From Ischnura elegans (lineage: Eukaryota; Arthropoda; Insecta; Odonata; Coenagrionidae), in NCBI RefSeq assembly GCF_921293095.1, contig NC_060251.1:91870566-91934565 (forward strand): a DNA stretch of 64,000 nucleotides, given 5' to 3'. Shown here one piece after another: positions 58,001 through 64,000 of this stretch. Made by a program: the position numbers and the translations under genes. Below the pieces are notes generated by a model. It was not told where the DNA came from, made no database searches, and saw only the letters and a program-made list of their open reading frames with translations. How positions within the stretch are numbered: the stretch's first letter is position 1; each line of letters opens with the position of its first letter.

Positions 58001-58864
58001 GCCTTCAGCAAGCTTCCCTCTTTTGACCCCTGTGCGCCATTTGTAAATAGCAGTATTTGAACGGAAGTTATGGCACGAAAACCTCTCCCTATTTTTCTTT
58101 CTTATTTTATCGGCTGATTCTGACGACTTTCATGAAAATTGGGTCCGCTTTGAATGTGTTAAGATCTGATCTGAAGAATCTATGTTCCGTAGCATGATAC
58201 CTTACGCATTACACCACTGTAATGATTGTGCTCTTAAGCGGTTTCAGTGCCCAAAATGTTGGTTGTGTTCCTGACTATCCTGACTAGGGTAAACTCCATT
58301 ATAGATGAGATGAGGGTGAAAGCGTGACATAAAAATTTAAGGTTGAATTCTTAGTTGAGCCTTTTATGTGCTGTCTTACTACAATGCATGTGATTGAATT
58401 TCTCTGATACTAGGGATATGTGTGTAGTCTAAAAACTCCTGCATATGAGAACATAAAATGGACAAAATTTTGGAAGACAGGCGTATTCAAATTCATAGCT
58501 CCTGAGCTGGCTGCATTGAGATGCCTATGAGCTTTGCAGTAATTTTTTTGGCACTGTACATGTATGAATTTCCTTCCACAATCTTTATGAAGAGAGAAAT
58601 GATTAAGTGTTAGCACTAGTTCAGTAACAAATTTCATGTTCATTTTTGGCAGGGGTTGCTTCATCCCATGAAATGCGGAGTTATATCATGCAGAGGCTTA
58701 ATGAGGCTGAAGCAGAGAAGAAGTACTCCAATTGTGATGAAGATACCACTTTCTGCCGGCTTATTGGAGCCAAAATGAAGAAGCTTACTCCAAGAAAGAG
58801 TGCTGAGGTCAAAATTAGAATAATGCAATTATTATTTGACGCTGAGTATGGGGACGTCAATTAA
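52070..58864 (+). CDS. BED-type zinc finger and BESS domain protein
   Basis: Three exons (52070-52320, 52853-53040, 58653-58864) join in frame (AG|A and G|GG) to 216 residues. Exon 1 encodes a BED zinc finger: SEVWQYFHKLGI with the aromatic pair, CKIC, then SSLWGHLRARH giving the C-x2-C and H-x4-H ligands. Exon 2 is an acidic linker (GSGSETSEAKIEEEYSREEQ). Exon 3 ends in a BESS motif, FCRLIGAKMKKLTP then SAEVKIRIMQLLFDAEYG, a protein-interaction module of arthropod nuclear factors. BED fingers bind DNA and are shared by chromatin proteins and hAT transposases; no transposase core is present. The role is probably a DNA-binding nuclear regulator. The first in-frame ATG is at 52070. Intron 2 (5.6 kb) is full of mobile elements. 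Confidence 0.85.
53190..53935 (-). mobile_element. LINE reverse transcriptase C-terminal remnant in BED/BESS intron 2
   Basis: The minus strand encodes the post-catalytic part of a non-LTR reverse transcriptase. It has LGFHLREDLDWSFHINKVIQ, then MLRKLASITSTDTLKLVYYA, then IHSHLSYGIIFWGNSSAATK. These continue as QKRSIKAIARVS and PLFRALNILTLPCLYILQ. The frame is open for about 200 codons to 53316, followed by an AT-rich 3' tail. The catalytic FADD box and everything upstream are absent, so it is a 5'-truncated insertion. The style is of the Jockey/CR1 group and differs from the 27-28 kb LINE. Confidence 0.82.
54231..54251. repeat. Poly-G tract
   Basis: About 20 consecutive G residues on the plus strand in BED/BESS intron 2. 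Length may be unreliable in the assembly. Confidence 0.9.
54799..55504. mobile_element. hAT-type non-autonomous element (706 bp)
   Basis: Ends are CAGTGGCGGC and its exact inverse GCCGCCACTG, flanked by the 8-bp duplication GCTGTACC (54791-54798 and 55505-55512). A CAGTGGCGG start with an 8-bp duplication is diagnostic of the hAT superfamily. Inside, GCAGGTAGTGTAG and CTACACTACCTGC (about 55120-55162) form a second hairpin. There is no transposase. It sits in intron 2 of the BED/BESS gene; the clean duplication suggests a fairly recent insertion. Confidence 0.9.
56496..56746. mobile_element. Fold-back insertion with hammerhead-like arms
   Basis: Arms of about 95 bases (56496-56585 and 56598-56693) are near-perfect inverted repeats around a CCATGTCTGACA centre. 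AAGAAAGAAAAGAG stands left of it and a near copy right of it, suggesting a target duplication of about 12-14 bases. It interrupts piggyBac-type MITE copy A. Each arm carries a decayed hammerhead motif. Confidence 0.7.
56599..56639 (+). ncRNA. Decayed hammerhead motif in the fold-back arm
   Basis: The plus strand reads stem I GAGT/ACTC, a core TTGATAA (CTGATGA with two transitions), stem II GCTGC-AGT-GCAGC, GAA, palindromic stem III ACATGT and cleavage-site C. The other arm carries the same on the minus strand. The core changes should abolish cleavage. Confidence 0.5.
57857..58158. mobile_element. piggyBac-type MITE, copy B
   Basis: It is flanked by TTAA (57853-57856, 58159-58162) with ends CACATTCAGTCC and, inward from the right, CACATTCAAAGC. 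It lies inverse to copy A, sharing GCATGTCAATTGAC, GGCCTTTCTCCGCCTCT and TCGGCTGATTCTGACGAC words. This copy lacks the fold-back insertion and so shows the empty state. Confidence 0.82.
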
Positions 58865-60235
58865 AAAGATGCAATTGATCCCAGTCAGAGGGATTAATTA
58901 TAACTACCATAGAAAATATATGTATCATCTTTATATTTAAATGTCTGTAATTGGAATATCATATCATGAACCAATTTGCTGTTTGTGAGGACAATTGTTT
59001 TGATAACAATGTGATAATATTGCTGTTGAGTATTCCAGCACGTATCTGCTAGGGAGTTTTATTTTTTAAGTGATTGTTGTTTGATTTTATCATATGTGTG
59101 AATTATAAATTATATATATTGACTTTTATGTTTCATTCAACCCTCCGAGAAAATGTATGTATACAAAATAATGATAGTGTTTGAATTCCCCAAAGCCAAA
59201 GTTGAAACAGGTGACTGGTATGGTTTTAACCAAGGAATTTAGGGCGGAACCACCCAACCTCCATGGGGTACCATCATTTCAAGGAGGGTGTTGCTCGAAC
59301 CAAAACATTTTTAAACTTAACCTTCTCAGAACTTTCAACTAAGCCTAATTTCTAATGACATTTTGTGTAATACTGAAAGGGGTTGCCAACACTCTGAAGC
59401 ATGGTTGTCACAATTTTGATTTGTCAAATTTTTCTGGGGGACTGGCCCCACCACCCAGGACACCTCAAGATACATCCATGCTACACTACACGCTACTACC
59501 CTACAGGCCTTTGGGGACTGAAGAAGAATTCTGTGCGTTCTAGGTACAGAAAATGAGAGACCTTAGTGGATGAAAATTTCAAAAGATTCTCATCTAGATG
59601 CCTCTCCTTCATAGTATATTTAATGAAAATAAAATTTCCATTTAAATTAGCAATTAATTAAGAGAATTAGAGTCATTTTTTTAACTGATATTCAAACCTA
59701 AATTCCTAAATTTATGATTCCAATTCATTTACGGGCATTGACCCTTTTTCAATAATTTTTAACAGTACAAATAATACAGTGTATGAAAAGTCATATTTGA
59801 GATTTAAAGCATTGCTACTACAGTGACTGCATGAAATATTCTCTCTACTTTAATATGAAATTAAATGATTGAGGCTCCGAAATACAAAAAACAAAATAAA
59901 CATGATAACTATTCAAAATCTTGTCCATTTTATAAGCGTCTCGGGAGGGCACCCCTCTCCCTAAATCTGCCTGTGGATGCTAAGTTAATCAATTATTCCT
60001 ACTGAATTTTATGACTAACTAAATTATTTAATATAAAGTGCCAGGCAGTCTAACTCTTGAACTATCAAGAAATTTCCTTTATAGAATGGTCTGCTTTAAA
60101 GAAAAAAAATATTTATGCAGCCAAAAAAAGAGTGCCACAAGGGAGCATGTAGCCTTGCAGGTCTGAGGCTAATGGCAGAACTTATAATGCTAAGGCATTA
60201 TTGGACATAATTGAAGTAAATGATGGAGGACTAAC
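58865..60235. other. 3' flank of BED/BESS gene, no gene recognised
   Basis: No canonical AATAAA stands close behind the stop codon; the 3' UTR end is unclear. The remainder is AT-rich with chance frames only. Confidence 0.35.
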
Positions 60236-60239
60236 CCAT

Positions 60240-60510
60240 GGGCAGGATCAGCATCAAATTTGGGGGGGATGAGATATGGGTCAGTGGAGTATGGAATGGG
60301 AGAAGGCACCTCCCCACAGGGGGGAGAAGGGCATTCTCTCATTCAAACTTTTTATGTACCCATTGTTTATGCATTTTGGATCCTAAACTTTCACTTTTAT
60401 TCTTAACAGACAATTCTTGACATTTTAGGATTCAAAAACTTAAAAAAATAAAAATATTTGATTAAATTTGGGGGGAGCCATGACCCCTCCCCCCTAAATC
60501 TGTGGGCGGA
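60240..60510. mobile_element. G/C-tract MITE
   Basis: GGGCAGGATCAGCATCAAAT then GGGGGGG at the left is loosely inverted in CCCCTCCCCCCTAAATCTGT then GGGCGGAAT at the right. It is in the same style as 40093-40292. Confidence 0.4.
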
Positions 60511-60737
60511 ATACCCAACAGCATACTTTTTTGGAGTCACCCCCAAGTACATTTGTGTAATTATGTGAAAATTTCACAGAGGAAATAGTATTTCCCTTGG
60601 CATGGATTTGAATCCAAATTGTAGTTCACTGAACCCATATTCACGTTGTGGAACTGCTTCATAACTGAAATATTGAGCTTAAATACTTACTTTTATTATA
60701 CCACAAGAAAAATTTTACTACATGATTAGGGTTTCAT

Positions 60738-60782
60738 CAAGTGACCTGATGATGCCAATCCTAGACGAAACTTAAAGTCTTG
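60738..60782 (+). ncRNA. Hammerhead-like motif, partly decayed
   Basis: The plus strand carries CCTGATGATG and, 12 bases on, GACGAAACTTAAAGTC. Both conserved boxes are intact and stem III (ACTT/AAGT with a one-base loop) is good. Stem II and stem I are weak. No Penelope-like coding frame is nearby. Confidence 0.4.
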
Positions 60783-60789
60783 TAATAAA

Positions 60790-62790
60790 GTTTTAGTGTT
60801 GAGCAACTGAGTATCTACAGTCCTGCCACCAAGAGTTGTCCATGACAGGCAGAAGTTTGGGGTAAGGGGTCAGGTTGCCTGTTAAGAAACGTAACATGTA
60901 TACAAAAGGCTCCAGTGAAGAAAGGAGCCAGAAGGGACGACGAGCATGAAGAACTCTAAGGAAGAATCCCTTGTTTTGGTGATTCGAAGATAGGGCCTGT
61001 TTTTGTGGTTCAGGTTTGTTTCGGTGCATCTTGTGCATGTGACAATGCTGTTTGACTAGGCAAAGGTGTGAGGCGCGTTAGGGGGATAGCAATTGGCTGC
61101 AAACCGTGCTGGTGGGGGGTTCTTGGCCCCTTTTTTTTGTGCTGTCATTGGACAACTCTTGCCGATGGGACTGTATGCTTCAGAATTTCCAATTTGCTTC
61201 TTAACTACAGTGTCGTCAGTTTAAAGAAGCTGTGAGACCGAGTCACTATTTGGCTATGGGCAATAATAAATTTACTCTCTTAATACAACTTATTTTAGGT
61301 GAATGCACATTATTATTTTTGAACATTTGAGAGCATGAGTTAGAAGGTTGAAAATTTCGATTAAGTGTGTCGGCATGATATGGAAAATGATATGCATGCA
61401 TAAATCATTGTGTCATGTCACCATTTAATTGAGAACAAGACGGAGAAAGATGAGATGGATGGGTAAACTGCTTTTCTATTCTCTACAGTCACAAAAAAAA
61501 TTTAGCTTGTATAATAAAAGTAATTTTTATCAGATACTTAATGCAGTTCATCAGAGCACTTCCAAGGCTTGAGACTTGGAGGCCCTTTGAAATAGTCCCC
61601 TAACGCACCCAAATTAATGGAATCTTTTTCACATCTGGATAAAAAACTCAGAAATTTTTAGTGACCCATTATGGGTGGGTTTGGAAGCAAATGCTGTAAG
61701 AGAAGTGATGAGATGAGACATGGTTAATGTTCTCTAATATTACCTACCTCGGGACTAAATGTCATCTTTTCCTTAGGGGAGCAGAGGATATTTATGAATT
61801 TGGTAATGGCGGCATCAATTATCCAGGAGTAGCCTAATTACTAAGGTCCCTGAAGACATCAGGTATTCCTCGGAAGTTATTGAGAAATCAGAAGATGCAT
61901 CAGGTAAGCGATGCAATAAATAATTGATAGGTTCTCTCAAAAATATATTACCCACAAGCAGTATGGTTCCTATGAAACCACTCACATAAGCCAACCAAGG
62001 AAATCGAGATTACATAAAAAGCTCAGTTGCAGACTTGCATAAATTTAAATCAACATAGAAACATTCTAGGCAGTGACACTGCATTACTGATTTGTTTTTT
62101 CACTTCCCGCACAGCATAAAAATACAAGTTATTCTAACAGCAACAGATAAAATCAAAACAACAAATTTTCCTTCTGCAATTGTAATGTCAGCAATTGATG
62201 TGAATGAGGCTAACAACTTCAGCCATGATGCTACGTGAAAAAGTAAGTGATCAGGATATAATAATTTTATCGCCAAATTAACTGACTCAAAAATTACATA
62301 ATTGGCTAAGTATTCCACGCTAGGGTCGACTAAAAACATTTCTACATCAAGGCAACTTAAGTAGGGATTTAGGTGTTGCAGCACCTGTGTATCTTCAACC
62401 CAATTAGCAAGTGCCAAATTAACTTCTGTGATGAAGATAGAAGCTTCTTTGAGTAAAATATAAAGGTATCCACTATGTCACAAATAAATTGTAATCATTG
62501 ACTCACTTAGTTTTGACCGAATGACATTCCTTTTTCAGCAACCGCATGTTTAATGGCTTCCATTCATAATGGGATATTCGAATTAGCTTTCAAGGTTTCT
62601 TTCTGCTCTTTTGCTGTACTTCATTGGATTATTGAACTACGTTTTACTCCAGTCATAGTTCACCAAAATAAATCCTCTTTTGTCAGAAAAGCAAGATGTT
62701 ACTTTTCCATTAGTTTATTCTCATACGGTCGGTTTCAATTATTAGATCATTTTTAAGTTCACTGTTTTACAATGATTCTAAGATCTGTAG
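60790..62790. other. No gene recognised (2 kb)
   Basis: This is AT-rich intergenic sequence. At about 62113-62200 a stretch (GCATAAAAATACAAGTTA and TCTGCAATTGTAATG words) duplicates the 3' untranslated part of the dehydratase gene at 63393-63473. No coding part of that gene accompanies it. Confidence 0.45.
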
Positions 62791-62794
62791 CCCG

Positions 62795-63025
62795 CAGTGT
62801 AACTATGGGGGGGATAGATCCCCCCCAAAATTCACAGAAAATAAAAAATTATATAAAACTGTTGCCTATGTTTTCTCTGTTGTGATGATTTTGTGTGAAA
62901 TTATGAGTGTAACCCAAATTTTAAATGACAAAATGATGTAAAATGTATGTCCAGCGATGTCATTTTTCAAAATTTTTTTTTGCCCTCCCAAAGCATATTC
63001 CAGCTACCCCACTGTCTGTAGCTAC
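62795..63025. mobile_element. G/C-tract MITE, relative of 33128-33395
   Basis: GTAACTATGGGGGGGATAGA then a C-run at the left and AGCTACCCCACTGTCTGTAG at the right mirror the terminal words of the 33.1-kb element in opposite order. Confidence 0.5.
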
Positions 63026-63375
63026 ACCATTCAGGAGAAGAGTTTGGTAGTAGATGGAATGATGGGATATAGGAAGAAATAGGGAATTAGTTTATTAAAA
63101 AAAAGAATGGTAAGAAGTGGAGGCTCTCACCAGGATCATTTCAGATGGTACATTGTCTCGACACCTGGACTCATGGCATACAAAATATTTTGGATTGAGC
63201 ACCAAATTTCATGTAAATCACGCAAGTTCAAGTGGTGATAAAGGGAGATTTGGAATGACTCAACATTATTGGGACAGTCAGTGTATACAGCTCCAAAGTA
63301 GTAACTGAATCAGAAACTTCAGATAAAAGGGACAGCAACAATAACCAATCGAATGAAAAATATTGTACAAATTCA

Positions 63376-63381
63376 TTTATT
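63376..63381 (-). terminator. Poly(A) signal of the dehydratase gene
   Basis: TTTATT on the plus strand is AATAAA on the minus strand, about 110 bases past the stop codon of the dehydratase frame. Confidence 0.6.
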
Positions 63382-63490
63382 CAGTTACTGTATAGCATAA
63401 AAATACAAGTTACAAAAACTACAAAAAATAAAATAACAATAATAACTAAGTTTCCCTACTGCAATTGTAATGGCAAAAGCACCTCCGAAG

Positions 63491-64000
63491 TTATTTGATT
63501 CTCCCTCGTGGAACCAATAATCTAGCAGTTCCATCCATCACTACGGTTGCATCTGGTATTGATGCAATTCTGTACCTAACATTAACTTCCCTCCTCCTCA
63601 AATCTAGCACTTCCACTTCAACGGCAGCCTGGCTACCAACAGGAAGGGGTGCAGGGAATTTAAAAGTTTGCGACACAACTACAGTTCCAGGGCCAGGGAG
63701 CTGAGTGCCAATGACACCTGACACAATGCCATTCAGCAAGGCTCCATGGACGACAGGAGTTGTATTCAGCTGACTTCCTTCATCTGATACTCTGTCTCCA
63801 CTTTTAGCACTCTCTATAGACCCATCAAAGTGTATAGGATTCCAGTCTCCAGAGGCTTGCGCAAAACACTTCACCATTTCTGCTGTTACAGTAACGTTAA
63901 CAACAACTTTTGAACCCACTTGAAGCGAAGGCACTGGAGCAGTACAAAATTTAATTCCATGAAATTTTGAATACACTGTGGTTTGCCTGCACTTTTCCTG
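63491..64000 (-). CDS. HTD2: Hydroxyacyl-thioester dehydratase type 2, mitochondrial (5' partial)
   Basis: The minus-strand frame is open from the right edge of the window to a TGA at 63491-63493, about 169 codons. It is a single MaoC-type hotdog domain that dehydrates 3-hydroxyacyl-thioesters in mitochondrial fatty-acid synthesis, the pathway feeding lipoate production. The hydratase motif is clear: AQASGDWNPIHFD holds the catalytic Asp and His. It is followed by VVHGALLNGIVSGVIGTQLP, GPGTVVVSQTFKFPAPLPVG and VEVEVLDLRRREVNVRYRI. The length covers the whole domain. No in-frame ATG precedes the domain within the window, so the start and any mitochondrial presequence lie to the right. A poly(A) signal lies at 63376-63381. 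Confidence 0.92.
   Translation of the reverse strand, partial: QEKCRQTTVYSKFHGIKFCTAPVPSLQVGSKVVVNVTVTAEMVKCFAQASGDWNPIHFDGSIESAKSGDRVSDEGSQLNTTPVVHGALLNGIVSGVIGTQLPGPGTVVVSQTFKFPAPLPVGSQAAVEVEVLDLRRREVNVRYRIASIPDATVVMDGTARLLVPRGRIK

Overview
The window looks like nuclear DNA of an arthropod, most likely an insect-like genome. It is AT-rich and gene-poor, its genes are split by short-to-long introns with GT-AG borders, and more than half of what can be recognised is mobile-element debris: piggyBac-like elements, a Penelope-like element with hammerhead ribozyme motifs, Ty1/copia, two LINE types, a Helitron remnant, tRNA-derived SINE heads, and many MITEs including a hAT-type one. I cannot name the species from the sequence.

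Layout. 1-8.9 kb is a nested transposon block: a Helitron helicase tail, then a 6.6-kb piggyBac-like element (1225-7863) that contains a Penelope-like fragment with a hammerhead motif and a second piggyBac-like element (4564-7586). 9.6-12.1 kb holds a decayed copy of an unnamed repeat-associated gene family, interrupted by a palindromic insert with an 11-bp target duplication, and a copia 3' portion with an LTR. 14.3-14.9 kb is a 32-bp G-rich satellite, followed by a tandem duplication with small ORFs (15-17.2 kb). 18-19.9 kb carries three phase-compatible exons of a PIF1-family DNA helicase, but the remaining helicase motifs were not found. 20-43 kb is mostly repeats, with weak evidence for a minus-strand gene (exon candidates near 23.9, 24.6 and 35.8 kb) and three copies of an exon-like repeat.

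The best-supported genes are on the right. GTF2F2 (TFIIF beta, seven exons, 45185-49247, + strand) is complete with a poly(A) signal. A compact BED-zinc-finger/BESS protein gene (three exons, 52070-58864, + strand) has a 5.6-kb second intron packed with a LINE tail, a hAT-type MITE and two piggyBac-type MITEs. The last gene is a mitochondrial hydroxyacyl-thioester dehydratase type 2 (63491 to the right edge, - strand, 5' end outside the window). The genes are unrelated housekeeping or regulatory genes with no operon logic: general transcription initiation, a putative DNA-binding regulator or domesticated transposase-like factor, mitochondrial fatty-acid synthesis and DNA helicase function.

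The most notable non-gene signal is a recurring hammerhead-ribozyme architecture at five loci (six motifs, from near-intact to decayed), one of them directly downstream of a GIY-YIG endonuclease reading frame. Another is a set of TTAA-flanked piggyBac-like termini that each carry their own subterminal palindrome.
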